64,000 bases of DNA, taken from assembly GCF_003731765.1 (NCBI RefSeq), contig NZ_MOAL01000004.1, positions 434,001 to 498,000 on the forward strand. Direction: 5' to 3'. Made by a program: the position numbers and the translations under genes. Below are positions 1 to 8,648 of the stretch, piece after piece. The notes beneath the pieces are model-generated. The model was given only the letters and a program-made list of their open reading frames with translations, was not told the DNA's origin and made no database searches. The stretch's first letter is position 1. Every line of letters starts with the position of its first letter. The DNA comes from Pseudomonas chlororaphis (lineage in GTDB: Bacteria > Pseudomonadota > Gammaproteobacteria > Pseudomonadales > Pseudomonadaceae).

Positions 1-561
<561 letters not shown>

Positions 562-579
562 GCGTTCGCTCGATGGAAG

Positions 580-611
580 CCGGGGCCCAGTGCCCCGGTT
601 TTTGTTTTTCT
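580..611 (+). terminator. Intrinsic terminator of fadA
   Basis: A perfect 7-bp stem, CCGGGGC (580-586) with GCCCCGG (592-598) and a 5-nt loop, is followed by a T-rich run to about 611. It lies just after the fadA stop and should end the fadBA transcript. Confidence 0.88.
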
Positions 612-660
612 GACGATTTATTTGTTTTTATTTTGAAAAATTTTGCACGAGGGCCAGAGC

Positions 661-897
661 ATGAAGTTACAACCCGGGCTCTATCAGCATTACAAGGGGC
701 CGCAGTACCGCGTTTTCAACGTGGCGCGGCACTCGGAAACCGAAGAAGAAGTGGTCTTCTACCAAGCCCTGTATGGCGATTACGGCTTTTGGGTGCGTCC
801 CTTGAGCATGTTCCTGGAGTCGGTCGAGGTTGACGGCGAACAGGTCCCACGCTTTGCTTTGGTGCAGGCCGAAGCCAGTCTTTTTTCACCGGCTTGA
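661..897 (+). CDS. DUF1653 family small protein
   Basis: This 78-residue protein has the DUF1653 pattern: an N-terminal GLYQHYKGPQYRVFNVARH segment, then HSETEE, YGDYGFWVRP and a central MFLESVEVDGEQVPRF. The family is small, soluble and of unknown biochemical function. The ATG at 661 is preferred because GAGGG ends 7 bases upstream; a TTG at 643 in the same frame overlaps that site and would add residues outside the family pattern. The gene sits between the fadA terminator and the topA promoter, as a single gene of this family does in other Pseudomonas. There is no signal peptide or membrane segment. Confidence 0.9.
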   Translation: MKLQPGLYQHYKGPQYRVFNVARHSETEEEVVFYQALYGDYGFWVRPLSMFLESVEVDGEQVPRFALVQAEASLFSPA

Positions 898-922
898 GCG
901 CTGGTCGCGCGGAACCCTGCGC

Positions 923-951
923 TTGACCTCACCTTGTTGCCACTATATATA
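923..951 (+). promoter_or_regulatory. Candidate sigma-70 promoter of topA
   Basis: TTGACC at 923-928 and TATATA at 946-951 are separated by exactly 17 bp. The element lies 60 bp upstream of the topA start and downstream of the DUF1653 stop, so it would give topA its own promoter with a leader of about 55 nt. Confidence 0.6.
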
Positions 952-1011
952 GCGGTGCCGCGTCAGGCGCCAACCGCCTTTCACTTCTCGAATTCAGGAA
1001 TTTTCTGATCC

Positions 1012-3624
1012 ATGGGCAAATCGCTGGTCATTGTGGAATCCCCGGCTAAGGCCAAGACCATCAACAAGTACTTGGGTAACCAATACGTGGTGAAGTCGAG
1101 TATCGGCCATATCCGAGACCTGCCCACCAGCGGTTCGGCCAGTGCCGCCAAAGAGCCTGCCGCCAAGCGTGGCAAGGCCGCTGCGGGCGAGGCACCGGCC
1201 CTGTCGCCGAAGGAAAAGGCGCGCAAGCAGCTGGTTTCGCGCATGGGTGTCGATCCGGATCACGGCTGGAAGGCCAAGTACGAGATCCTTCCCGGCAAGG
1301 AAAAGGTCATCGAAGAGCTGCGTCGCCTAGCCAAGGATGCCGACACCATCTATCTGGCAACGGACTTGGACCGCGAAGGGGAAGCCATTGCCTGGCACCT
1401 GCGGGAAGCCATTGGCGGTGACGACAGCCGCTACAAGCGCGTGGTGTTCAACGAAATCACCAAGAAGGCGATCCAGGAAGCCTTCTCCCAGCCTGGCGAG
1501 CTGGATATCAACCGGGTCAATGCCCAGCAGGCTCGACGCTTCCTCGACCGCGTAGTGGGTTACATGGTTTCGCCGTTGCTGTGGGCGAAAATCGCTCGTG
1601 GCCTGTCTGCCGGCCGTGTGCAATCGGTGGCGGTCAAGCTGGTGGTGGAGCGTGAGCGCGAGATTCGTGCGTTCAACCCTGAAGAGTACTGGGAAGTCCA
1701 CGCCGACCTGGGCACCGCCAAGGGTGCCAAGGTGCGCTTTGAAGTGGCTCGGGAAAACGGCGAAGCCTTCAAGCCACTCAACGAAGCCCAGGCCATGGCA
1801 GCCCTGGAGAAGCTCAAGGCTTCTGCCTACACCATCGCCAAGCGTGAAGACAAACCGACCAGCAGCAAGCCGTCGGCACCTTTTATTACCTCCACCTTGC
1901 AACAGGCTGCCAGTAACCGTCTGGGCTTCGGGGTGAAGAAAACCATGATGATGGCCCAGCGTCTCTATGAAGCCGGCTACATCACCTATATGCGTACCGA
2001 CTCCACCAACCTCTCGGTCGATGCCGTGGCGATGGCACGGACGTATATTGAAAGCGAGTTCGGCAAGAAGTACCTGCCGGAGAACCCCAACGTCTACAGC
2101 AGCAAGGAAGGCGCACAAGAGGCTCACGAAGCGATTCGTCCTTCTGATGCCAACACCGAGCCAAGCAAGCTGTCGGGCATGGAGCGTGATGCAGAGCGTC
2201 TCTACGAGCTGATCTGGCGCCAATTCCTGGCGTGCCAGATGCTGCCTGCGCAATACCTGTCGACCACTGTCAGTGTCGCGGCCAGCGGCTTCGAGCTGCG
2301 GGCCAAGGGCCGCATCCTCAAGTTCGACGGCTACACCCGTGTGATGCCGCAAATCAGCAAGCCGGGCGACGACGATGTGTTGCCAGACATGGCCCAGGGC
2401 GAAGTGTTGAAGCTGATCAAGCTCGACCCGAGCCAGCACTTCACCAAGCCGCCGGCGCGTTACTCTGAAGCCAGCCTGGTCAAGGAGATGGAAAAGCGGG
2501 GTATCGGTCGTCCGTCGACTTACGCAGCGATCATTTCCACCATTCAGGATCGCGGCTACGTGGCCCTGCACAACCGTCGTTTCTATTCGGAAAAGATGGG
2601 TGACATTGTCACCGAGCGTCTCTCCGAGAGCTTCTCCAACCTGATGGACTACGGCTTCACTGCCGGCATGGAAGAGAACCTCGATGACGTCGCCCAGGGC
2701 GAGCGTGATTGGAAGAATGTGCTCGACGAGTTCTACGGCGACTTCAAGAAGAAACTTGAAGTGGCGGAAGGTGCCGAGACCGGCATGCGGGCCAACCAGC
2801 CGGTGATGACCGACATCCCGTGCCTGACCTGTGGCCGTCCGATGCAGATTCGTACAGCGTCCACTGGCGTATTCCTCGGCTGCTCGGGTTACAGCCTGCC
2901 GCCGAAAGAACGTTGCAAGGCCACCGTCAACCTGGTGCCGGGTGACGAGATTGCTGCGGACGACGAAGGTGAATCCGAATCCCTGGTGTTGCGCGGCAAG
3001 CATCGCTGCCCGATCTGCAGCACGGCGATGGATGCCTACCTGCTGGACGAGAAGCGCAAGCTGCACATCTGCGGTAACAACCCGGATTGCGCGGGCTACG
3101 AGATCGAAGAGGGCAGCTATCGCATCAAGGGCTATGAAGGTCCGAGCCTGGAATGCGACAAGTGCGGCAGTGAGATGCAACTGAAGACTGGCCGTTTCGG
3201 CAAGTTCTTCGGTTGCACCAATGCGACCTGCAAGAACACCCGCAAGCTGTTGAAGAGCGGTGATGCGGCGCCGCCGAAGATGGACCCGGTGAAGATGCCT
3301 GAGCTGAAATGCGAAAAGGTCAACGACACCTACATCCTGCGTGACGGTGCTTCGGGTCTGTTCCTGGCAGCCAGTCAGTTCCCGAAAAACCGTGAGACTC
3401 GGGCGCCTCTGGTGCTGGAGCTGATCCCGCACAAGGATGAGATCGATCCGAAGTACCACTTCCTCTGCGAAGCGCCGAAGAAGGACCCGGATGGCCGTCC
3501 GGCGGTGGTGCGTTACAGCCGCAAGACCAAAGAACAGTACGTGCAGACCGAAGTCGACGGCAAGCCGACCGGCTGGCGTGCGTTCTACGACGGCGGCACC
3601 TGGAAGGTCGAAGACAAGCGTTAA
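1012..3624 (+). CDS. topA: DNA topoisomerase I (type IA)
   Basis: This cytoplasmic type IA topoisomerase relaxes negative supercoils by single-strand passage. At 870 residues it has normal Pseudomonas TopA length. The Toprim domain starts with [20 protein letters not shown] and carries the acidic metal-binding motif in [13 protein letters not shown]. The catalytic tyrosine is Y326 in the YITYMRTDS motif. The C-terminal third holds three tetracysteine zinc ribbons, starting with [16 protein letters not shown] and CDKCGSEM, followed by a basic tail. A short alanine/lysine-rich insertion after the first Toprim strand, at about residues 40-70, is also typical of Pseudomonas. The gene stands alone, with a promoter-like element at 923-951 and a terminator at 3666-3701. 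Confidence 0.98.
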   Translation: MGKSLVIVESPAKAKTINKYLGNQYVVKSSIGHIRDLPTSGSASAAKEPAAKRGKAAAGEAPALSPKEKARKQLVSRMGVDPDHGWKAKYEILPGKEKVIEELRRLAKDADTIYLATDLDREGEAIAWHLREAIGGDDSRYKRVVFNEITKKAIQEAFSQPGELDINRVNAQQARRFLDRVVGYMVSPLLWAKIARGLSAGRVQSVAVKLVVEREREIRAFNPEEYWEVHADLGTAKGAKVRFEVARENGEAFKPLNEAQAMAALEKLKASAYTIAKREDKPTSSKPSAPFITSTLQQAASNRLGFGVKKTMMMAQRLYEAGYITYMRTDSTNLSVDAVAMARTYIESEFGKKYLPENPNVYSSKEGAQEAHEAIRPSDANTEPSKLSGMERDAERLYELIWRQFLACQMLPAQYLSTTVSVAASGFELRAKGRILKFDGYTRVMPQISKPGDDDVLPDMAQGEVLKLIKLDPSQHFTKPPARYSEASLVKEMEKRGIGRPSTYAAIISTIQDRGYVALHNRRFYSEKMGDIVTERLSESFSNLMDYGFTAGMEENLDDVAQGERDWKNVLDEFYGDFKKKLEVAEGAETGMRANQPVMTDIPCLTCGRPMQIRTASTGVFLGCSGYSLPPKERCKATVNLVPGDEIAADDEGESESLVLRGKHRCPICSTAMDAYLLDEKRKLHICGNNPDCAGYEIEEGSYRIKGYEGPSLECDKCGSEMQLKTGRFGKFFGCTNATCKNTRKLLKSGDAAPPKMDPVKMPELKCEKVNDTYILRDGASGLFLAASQFPKNRETRAPLVLELIPHKDEIDPKYHFLCEAPKKDPDGRPAVVRYSRKTKEQYVQTEVDGKPTGWRAFYDGGTWKVEDKR

Positions 3625-3665
3625 GGCTGGGTGACGGGGGAGGCCACTTCTCCGGCGCCTGAAGG

Positions 3666-3701
3666 CCGCATGCAGCCGATGTGCTGCATGCGGTTTTTTT
3701 T
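3666..3701 (+). terminator. Intrinsic terminator of topA
   Basis: A perfect 11-bp stem, CCGCATGCAGC (3666-3676) with GCTGCATGCGG (3683-3693), has a 6-nt loop and is followed by eight Ts. It lies 42 bp after the topA stop. Confidence 0.92.
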
Positions 3702-3780
3702 GTCTTGCGATTGGTCAAGTCCATCCATGACACTGTGCCACCCGCGTGCCGTTTTACTTTTTGTTGTGGAGGCTGCCGTC

Positions 3781-4305
3781 ATGGCCCACGAACTCTATAC
3801 CCGTACCAATCAGAAAATTTACTTTGCCGGCTTGTCCCTGGAAGCCTTGGCTCGAGCTGAAGAGGGGCGGGCGATGACTGCTCAGGCTCAGGTTCAGGCT
3901 GGTCGGGAATCGGTGCTGTTTCATCTCTATGGCGCGCTGCTTGGGCTTTGCCATGAAATTGCCGGGTTTTACCGCCTGCCCCAGGCCAATGCGCCTCGTG
4001 CGGAGCTGATCCTTACCCAGGAAGTGCTGGATCATCTGGCAATTCCGGAGCTGGCCGAGCTGGTGGAGTTGGCCCATAACTCGGAAACCTGGTTGGCCAA
4101 GCTGTTGGCAGCCTACGCCGCGCTGTTCCAGCCGCCCCGTGCCCCGCACAAGCCCAAGGGCGATGTGACGCAGCCGTTGATCGTGGCGGTCAACCTCGAT
4201 GAGGAAGAGCCGGAACAGGCACTGAGCCGAGAAGAGTTGGAGAGCTGGCGGCAAAACCTCAAGGCCCTGGCGATTCGTTTTCGTGATGGCTTGAACGAGT
4301 GCTGA
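3781..4305 (+). CDS. DUF6586 family protein
   Basis: This is a 174-residue soluble, largely helical protein starting MAHELYTRTNQKIYFAGLSL. It resembles the uncharacterised DUF6586 family, found next to topA and lexA in Pseudomonas (PA3010-like). The frame is open upstream to 3631, but the ATG at 3781, after TGTGGAGG, fits both ribosome binding and the family start. It has no signal peptide or transmembrane segment, and no catalytic motif could be recognised. It is followed in the same direction by a membrane protein and a LemA protein, with a 50-bp gap, so partial co-transcription is possible. Confidence 0.8.
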   Translation: MAHELYTRTNQKIYFAGLSLEALARAEEGRAMTAQAQVQAGRESVLFHLYGALLGLCHEIAGFYRLPQANAPRAELILTQEVLDHLAIPELAELVELAHNSETWLAKLLAAYAALFQPPRAPHKPKGDVTQPLIVAVNLDEEEPEQALSREELESWRQNLKALAIRFRDGLNEC

Positions 4306-4355
4306 GCCTGAGTGCCGGTTGATCCGGGCTTCGAAGATTTGATCAAGGATGAGTC

Positions 4356-5357
4356 ATGTTGTTTTTCCAGCGCGATCAAGAGCTGATCCGCTTACTGGGT
4401 TCCTGCCAGGTGCAGGTCTCCCGGGCCCAGTCCAATACCGACTTGCTGCAGGTGCTCGACCGGCTTGAAGCCTTCCCGGGTGGCCTGGAGTTTGATCACG
4501 CTCAGCCCAAGCTGCTGCTGGTTCTGGCGTTCGCCTCCCTGGTCGTCTCGTACCTGATGGACGGCATGGGGTGGATGGGTTGGGTCGCCATAGGCTGCTG
4601 CTTTGCCAGTTTTCTGGTCAAGCGAGGGCGCTCGTCCTCGTTGGGCGATTTGTCGGCCCGGATCGGACGTAAGTGCTCGCTGTTCAGCAACGGGTTGAGC
4701 GAACCCGAAAGCACTGCCGATTGGTGTTTCAAGAAGTTGAGCAGCGAGTTCAGTGATTACCAGCGCGGTACTGAGCGTCGCGATATCGTGACGTCTGCCC
4801 AGGGTGTCTTTCAGGGAACCCTGCATTCGTTGGCGTTCGAATATCACCATCTGCGCTATGTGAATCTGCGAAATGACAAGAAAGGTGGCGAGGAGTCCTT
4901 TGATCGTTACAGCCTGGTGCTGGACTTTCCCTGGGTGAAGGGGCTGTCGGCTCGGACCGACGTGGTGGGCGCGCCATTGGCGGGCAAGGGTTTCGAGACC
5001 ACGCTCGACGACTTTAATCGGACCTTTCTTTTGCAGGGTCGCCGCGAGTTGGATTGTGCCAAGTTCGCCACGCCCACGACCCTGCTCTTTCTGATGGCGC
5101 TTTCCCGTCGGCTGAGCAAGGTGAACCTGGAGTTCTCCGAGCAGGGGCGGTTATGCCTGAGCTTCAACAATGATGAAGTCATGGCTTATGCCTATCCGGG
5201 ATCTCTGGCTGATCTCCAGGCCTTTCGTGAGCAAATCAAAGCGGGTATTGAGTTGCCAGGGCTGAGCCCGCTGTTGGAGTTGGCGCATCAGTTGGCAGAG
5301 TTGCACGACAATAATTTTGATCTTCCTTCGAAGGTCGCTGACAAGATGGAGCAGTAA
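4356..5357 (+). CDS. Membrane protein, DUF3137-like, partner of LemA protein
   Basis: This 333-residue protein has a short N-terminal cytoplasmic stretch, then two closely spaced hydrophobic segments at about residues 48-65 and 70-87, ending in the basic KRGRS. A large soluble domain follows. The two membrane helices near the N terminus, the soluble domain with paired FN/FS strand motifs, and a LemA gene directly downstream resemble the DUF3137 family, which often neighbours lemA. That assignment is by layout and general resemblance, not a definite motif. The start has AAGGATGAG upstream. The stop lies 3 bp before the next ATG, so the two genes are almost certainly translated from one mRNA. 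No enzymatic function could be seen. Confidence 0.72.
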   Translation: MLFFQRDQELIRLLGSCQVQVSRAQSNTDLLQVLDRLEAFPGGLEFDHAQPKLLLVLAFASLVVSYLMDGMGWMGWVAIGCCFASFLVKRGRSSSLGDLSARIGRKCSLFSNGLSEPESTADWCFKKLSSEFSDYQRGTERRDIVTSAQGVFQGTLHSLAFEYHHLRYVNLRNDKKGGEESFDRYSLVLDFPWVKGLSARTDVVGAPLAGKGFETTLDDFNRTFLLQGRRELDCAKFATPTTLLFLMALSRRLSKVNLEFSEQGRLCLSFNNDEVMAYAYPGSLADLQAFREQIKAGIELPGLSPLLELAHQLAELHDNNFDLPSKVADKMEQ

Positions 5358-5360
5358 GCA

Positions 5361-5918
5361 ATGGAGTTGTTGTTGGTAGTGGTCGTGGGCCTCGGGGTTG
5401 TTGTGTATCTCAGCTACAACAGAATCATCGCCGCCCATAACCGTGTGCAACGCGCCTGGTCGGACGTGCTGACCTACGAGCGTCAAGCCATCCGGGTGCT
5501 CGATATGCTAGAGCCCAAAGTGGCGGGTTTTCAGGAATATGAAAGCCAGTTGTTGACGCAGATCGTCGAGTTGCGCACGGCCATCTCCCGCTTGCCTTCC
5601 ATGGCGGATGGGGCAGCGCTGACTCCCGTTGATCAGGGGGCAAAGGCGCTGCTGGGGGGCTTGGATGTGGCTTTTGAGGCCTATCCGGAGTTGAAATCCG
5701 CGGACCTGATGAATGGCTTGCTGCGGGAAGTGGCGGAGCAGCAAGGCAACGTGGGTGCCGCCATTACGCTGTTCAATCTGAACGTGGAGAGCTTCAACAA
5801 CAGCCTGCAGCTGTTCCCGGGCTCTTTGGTCAATCAGATCACTCTGAAGAAGTCGCCAGTCACACCTTTTTCGGACAGTCAGGCGTCAGCATCCTTCGAG
5901 TACAAGCCGAACTTCTGA
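5361..5918 (+). CDS. LemA family membrane protein
   Basis: This 185-residue protein has one N-terminal transmembrane helix (residues 2-20) followed by a helical domain with LemA hallmarks: YNRIIAAHNRVQRAWSDV after the membrane segment, a central long helix, YPELKSADLMNGLLREVAEQQ, and the C-terminal FNLNVESFNNSLQLFPGSLV. LemA proteins are widespread inner-membrane proteins with an outward helical domain of unknown biochemical role. Here lemA is tightly coupled to the upstream DUF3137-like gene, which is the usual partnership of the family. The start overlaps no other gene, and a GGAG precedes it inside the end of the upstream gene. Confidence 0.87.
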   Translation: MELLLVVVVGLGVVVYLSYNRIIAAHNRVQRAWSDVLTYERQAIRVLDMLEPKVAGFQEYESQLLTQIVELRTAISRLPSMADGAALTPVDQGAKALLGGLDVAFEAYPELKSADLMNGLLREVAEQQGNVGAAITLFNLNVESFNNSLQLFPGSLVNQITLKKSPVTPFSDSQASASFEYKPNF

Positions 5919-6044
5919 GTCAGTCTGAAGGCTCGATACCAGCGGATGCGGGGTGGGTTTACCCAGGAAAGAAACGAGAGGCGCCGGGGTTGCTAGCGGG
6001 TGGATCGTGTTCAAGATCCCAAGCGAGGGCATAGCGATGACTGA

Positions 6045-6050
6045 TATAAT
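6045..6050 (+). promoter_or_regulatory. Perfect TATAAT -10-like hexamer before the 6079 gene
   Basis: TATAAT lies 29 bp before the ATG at 6079. No good -35 hexamer was seen at 16-18 bp. If it is the -10 element, the mRNA would start near 6057 and only the 6079 start codon would be on it. Confidence 0.4.
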
Positions 6051-6078
6051 CCCGGCCTTTCGTGGAGAACAGACTTTT

Positions 6079-6312
6079 ATGCCAACGTCCTTTCTAGAAA
6101 TTGTCGAGTTGCCAGACGGTCGTATCGAGCTGCGCAGGGCTGAGGACGAGGGTTCTCTGGTTACTTTGGATTTCTCCGAGGACGCCAAGGCTTTCCTGCA
6201 GGGGCAGCATGTGGAAGTGGCCAAGGCCATGTTGAGCGTCGGCGTGCAGATGGCCGGACGTTTGGTTGAAGGTGAAATCGATAAGGAAGAGGGGCCGCGG
6301 GTTCTTCACTGA
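6079..6312 (+). CDS. Small conserved protein of unknown function
   Basis: This 77-residue acidic protein starts MPTSFLEIVELPDGRIELRR and has a beta-rich N-terminal half followed by a helical tail. It sits in the slot where P. aeruginosa has the small hypothetical gene PA3009, between topA/DUF6586 and the convergent sulA. Two ATG codons are possible. I prefer 6079, which has GTGGAGA upstream and lies after a perfect -10-like hexamer at 6045. The other, at 6037, has GAGGG 7 bases upstream but would place that hexamer inside the gene. No domain or catalytic motif was recognised. Confidence 0.75.
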   Translation: MPTSFLEIVELPDGRIELRRAEDEGSLVTLDFSEDAKAFLQGQHVEVAKAMLSVGVQMAGRLVEGEIDKEEGPRVLH

Positions 6313-6403
6313 GTCCGCTGGTCGGTTTTTTGCAGTCGTTTTTTGCTTTGTTTCGGCTTCTCAATCCTCGAGAAGCCTCGTGTCATTCCGCAGCATTCCC
6401 GTT

Positions 6404-6877
6404 TCAACCCAATCGAATATTCAGGCTCTGTGCGTCGCCCGTGCGCGCTGCGCTGATGAGTTGCTGCTTGGCGCTGTTGTTCAGCGGATTCAGCCAGCTA
6501 ACGACCGTATGACTGCGCCCCAGGCGCAGGGCTTCGCAGGTCAACTGCTGGGCGCTTTGAGCGCCGCGAGGGTGCAGCAGCAGGATGCGTTCGCGATTCA
6601 AGCCGGCATCGCGCAGCCAGGTTTGGGTCAGGCTCGACGGTGGGGCAATCAGGGTCAGCCAGCGGGCGTCTTGCTCTTCGCTCAGCTCCCGAAGAATGGG
6701 GGCCAGCAGGCTCAGGCAGTTCCCCGCAGCACCGCTTAACGACAGTTCACTGAAAACTTCCGGATCATTGTTCCAGGGCTTTTCGGTCACTTCTTTGAGG
6801 ATCGGCGCCAAGGGTTGGGCCAGGAATGCCTCGAACAGCGACAGTTGTGCTTGCTGTGGTGCGTGTGGGAACTGCAT
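6404..6877 (-). CDS. sulA: SOS cell-division inhibitor SulA
   Basis: This 157-residue protein matches Pseudomonas SulA, which binds FtsZ and blocks septum formation while DNA damage persists. The conserved core LLAPILRELSEEQDARWLTLIAPP, then the ILLLHPRGAQSAQQLTCEAL segment and TVVSWLNPL, follows the RecA-fold-like SulA domain. It is the second gene of the lexA operon: a strong AAAGGAGG site precedes its ATG and only 10 bp separate it from lexA. It has no promoter of its own, so it would be induced from the two LexA boxes at 7507-7541. No Lon-degradation tag was assigned. Confidence 0.92.
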   Translation of the reverse strand: MQFPHAPQQAQLSLFEAFLAQPLAPILKEVTEKPWNNDPEVFSELSLSGAAGNCLSLLAPILRELSEEQDARWLTLIAPPSSLTQTWLRDAGLNRERILLLHPRGAQSAQQLTCEALRLGRSHTVVSWLNPLNNSAKQQLISAARTGDAQSLNIRLG

Positions 6878-6887
6878 AAAGCCTCCT

Positions 6888-7496
6888 TTAGCGGCGAATC
6901 ACGCCGACACTCAAGCCTTCGATCACCAGTTCCTGATCTTTCAGGTTGACTTCGATAGGGGCGAACTCAGGATTTTCGGCAAGCAGCCAGACTTTGCTGC
7001 CTTCGCGCTTGAAGCGTTTTACGGTGACTTCATCACCAATGCGCGCCACGACCACCTGGCCGTTGCGAGCCTCGCGCGTGGTGTGAACGGCCAGCAGGTC
7101 ACCGTCGATGATGCCGATGTCCTTCATGCTCATGCCGTGCACCCGCAGCAGATAATCAGCGCGTGGATGGAAGAAGGCCGGGTTGATGTTGCAGGACTCT
7201 TCGATATGTTGCTGGGCCAGGATCGGAGCGCCGGCGGCGACGCGGCCAATGATCGGCAGCGTGGAGTCGTCGGCCTTGGCTTCGAAACCCGGGATGCGAA
7301 TCCCGCGGGAAGCGCCCGGGGTCATTTCGATTGCGCCTTTGCGGGCCAGCGCCTTGAGGTGCTCTTCGGCGGCATTGGGGGACTTGAAGCCCAGTTCCTG
7401 TGCGATTTCCGCACGGGTTGGCGGGTAGCCATTGTCTTCAAGGCAGCGTTTGATAAAAGCCAGAATCTCAGCTTGGCGGGGCGTCAGTTTTAGCAT
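6888..7496 (-). CDS. lexA: SOS repressor LexA
   Basis: This 202-residue repressor has the N-terminal winged helix ([20 protein letters not shown], then [13 protein letters not shown]) and the C-terminal S24 autoprotease domain. The cleavage bond is A88-G89 in GRVAAGAPI. The catalytic dyad is S123 in HGMSMKDIG and K160 in DEVTVKRF. Together with RecA filaments it self-cleaves and releases SOS genes. Two CTG-N10-CAG boxes overlap its promoter, so it should repress itself and the downstream sulA tightly. psrA is divergent from it. Confidence 0.97.
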   Translation of the reverse strand: MLKLTPRQAEILAFIKRCLEDNGYPPTRAEIAQELGFKSPNAAEEHLKALARKGAIEMTPGASRGIRIPGFEAKADDSTLPIIGRVAAGAPILAQQHIEESCNINPAFFHPRADYLLRVHGMSMKDIGIIDGDLLAVHTTREARNGQVVVARIGDEVTVKRFKREGSKVWLLAENPEFAPIEVNLKDQELVIEGLSVGVIRR

Positions 7497-7506
7497 GTCG
7501 ATCGCT

Positions 7507-7522
7507 CTGTCTTTTTATACAG
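7507..7522. promoter_or_regulatory. LexA box 1 (lexA-proximal)
   Basis: CTG at 7507-7509, ten A/T-rich bases, then CAG at 7520-7522 fit the CTG-N10-CAG LexA operator exactly. It lies 11 bp before the lexA start, within the likely start region of transcription. Confidence 0.9.
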
Positions 7523-7525
7523 TGA

Positions 7526-7541
7526 CTGGGATTATATACAG
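7526..7541. promoter_or_regulatory. LexA box 2, overlapping the lexA -10 element
   Basis: CTG at 7526-7528 and CAG at 7539-7541 flank ten bases, GGATTATATA. The box is offset from the first by 19 bp and covers the minus-strand TATAAT. Confidence 0.9.
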
Positions 7542-7558
7542 TGAGTCGCGCTTGGCAA
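7531..7558 (-). promoter_or_regulatory. lexA-sulA promoter
   Basis: On the minus strand, TTGCCA (7553-7558) and TATAAT (7531-7536) are 16 bp apart. The -10 lies inside LexA box 2. Confidence 0.68.
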
Positions 7559-7689
7559 TCCTCCTTTTTTCCGGGGGCGCCGGACGGTTCTTGAGGGGTT
7601 GTTCCGGCCCGGTTTGGCAGGGCTGGCTACAGCGGGCTGCAGGTATGGTTAAATAGCGCGCCAGTGGGGCCTGAAGCAGGCTGACAGGC

Positions 7690-7718
7690 TTGACATTGCA
7701 GGGGCTGAAACGTATGTT
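7690..7718 (+). promoter_or_regulatory. psrA promoter
   Basis: TTGACA (7690-7695) and TATGTT (7713-7718) are spaced by exactly 17 bp. The -10 lies inside the first PsrA operator, which fits repression of psrA by its own product. Confidence 0.72.
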
Positions 7719-7720
7719 TC
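7707..7720. promoter_or_regulatory. PsrA operator 1
   Basis: GAAAC, four bases, GTTTC is a perfect palindrome and fits the known PsrA consensus (G/C)AAAC-N2-4-GTTT(G/C). It covers the -10 of psrA. Confidence 0.85.
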
Positions 7721-7733
7721 AAACAAGTGTTTG
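7720..7733. promoter_or_regulatory. PsrA operator 2, sharing one base with operator 1
   Basis: CAAAC, four bases, GTTTG is a second perfect match to the same consensus. It starts on the last base of operator 1 and ends just before the Shine-Dalgarno of psrA. The 13-bp offset is somewhat more than one helical turn. Confidence 0.78.
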
Positions 7734-7748
7734 TCAGGCGGAGTAGCC

Positions 7749-8456
7749 ATGGCCCAGTCGGAAACCGTTGAACGCATTCTCGATGCTGCCGAGCAGTTGT
7801 TCGCGGAAAAAGGTTTTGCCGAAACCTCATTGCGGCTGATCACTAGCAAGGCCGGGGTCAACCTGGCGGCGGTGAACTATCACTTCGGTTCGAAAAAGGC
7901 CCTGATCCAAGCTGTGTTCTCGCGCTTCCTCGGGCCTTTTTGCATCAGCCTCGATCGTGAGCTGGAGCGGCGCCAAGCCAAGCCGGACAATAAGCCAAGC
8001 CTGGAAGAGCTGCTGGAGATCCTCGTCGAGCAGGCTCTGGTGGTGCAGCCTCGCAGTGGCAACGACCTGTCTATTTTCATGCGTCTCCTGGGGCTGGCTT
8101 TCAGTCAGAGCCAGGGGCATTTGCGACGTTACCTGGAAGATATGTACGGTAAGGTGTTCCGTCGTTACATGCTGCTGGTCAACGAAGCCGCCCCGCGCAT
8201 TCCGCCGATCGAGCTGTTCTGGCGCGTGCACTTCATGTTGGGTGCGGCGGCTTTTAGCATGTCCGGGATCAAGGCGTTGCGCGCCATCGCCGAAACCGAT
8301 TTCGGGGTCAATACCTCCATTGAACAAGTGATGCGCCTGATGGTGCCGTTCCTCGCTGCCGGCATGCGTGCCGAGACCGGCGTGACCGACGATGCCATGG
8401 CCAGCGCCCAGCTTAAACCTCGTAGCAAGTCGGCTCTGGCAGTCGCCAAGGCCTGA
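7749..8456 (+). CDS. psrA: TetR-family regulator PsrA
   Basis: This 235-residue regulator has the TetR helix-turn-helix at residues 5-55 (ERILDAAEQLFAEKGFAETS, then ITSKAGVNLAAVNYHFGSK) and a C-terminal ligand-binding domain. PsrA senses long-chain acyl-CoA and fatty acids in Pseudomonas, represses beta-oxidation genes such as fadBA and itself, and activates rpoS. The ATG at 7749 follows GGCGGAG; an in-frame TTG at 7731 would overlap the second operator and is less likely. Location between lexA and nagZ is the standard Pseudomonas arrangement. Two perfect PsrA operators lie immediately upstream. Confidence 0.95.
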   Translation: MAQSETVERILDAAEQLFAEKGFAETSLRLITSKAGVNLAAVNYHFGSKKALIQAVFSRFLGPFCISLDRELERRQAKPDNKPSLEELLEILVEQALVVQPRSGNDLSIFMRLLGLAFSQSQGHLRRYLEDMYGKVFRRYMLLVNEAAPRIPPIELFWRVHFMLGAAAFSMSGIKALRAIAETDFGVNTSIEQVMRLMVPFLAAGMRAETGVTDDAMASAQLKPRSKSALAVAKA

Positions 8457-8550
8457 TGCCACGGGTGGGCGCGCCAGCTTACATCCGCTAAGCTAGCCGC
8501 CCATGCCGACTCTCGCTCCCTATCCCTTCGTACGCCCCTCACCGTGGGTC

Positions 8551-8581
8551 ATTCGCCTAGCCATTCCCGTGGCGAATTTTT
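8551..8581 (+). terminator. Probable terminator of psrA
   Basis: ATTCGCC (8551-8557) pairs with GGCGAAT (8571-8577) around a 13-nt loop, followed by a short T run. The loop is longer than usual, so strength is uncertain. Confidence 0.55.
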
Positions 8582-8648
8582 CCTGCGTCTATGCCGGGCC
8601 CAAGGGCTTGGCCGTTCGGTGCGAGCCCTTCGTTATTAAGGAAATTCT

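Noticed and set aside
1327..3459. 710-codon open frame opposite topA
   Set aside because: It is the shadow of topA's GC-rich codons. Composition is histidine/glutamine-rich and has no domain, while the other strand is a perfect topoisomerase.
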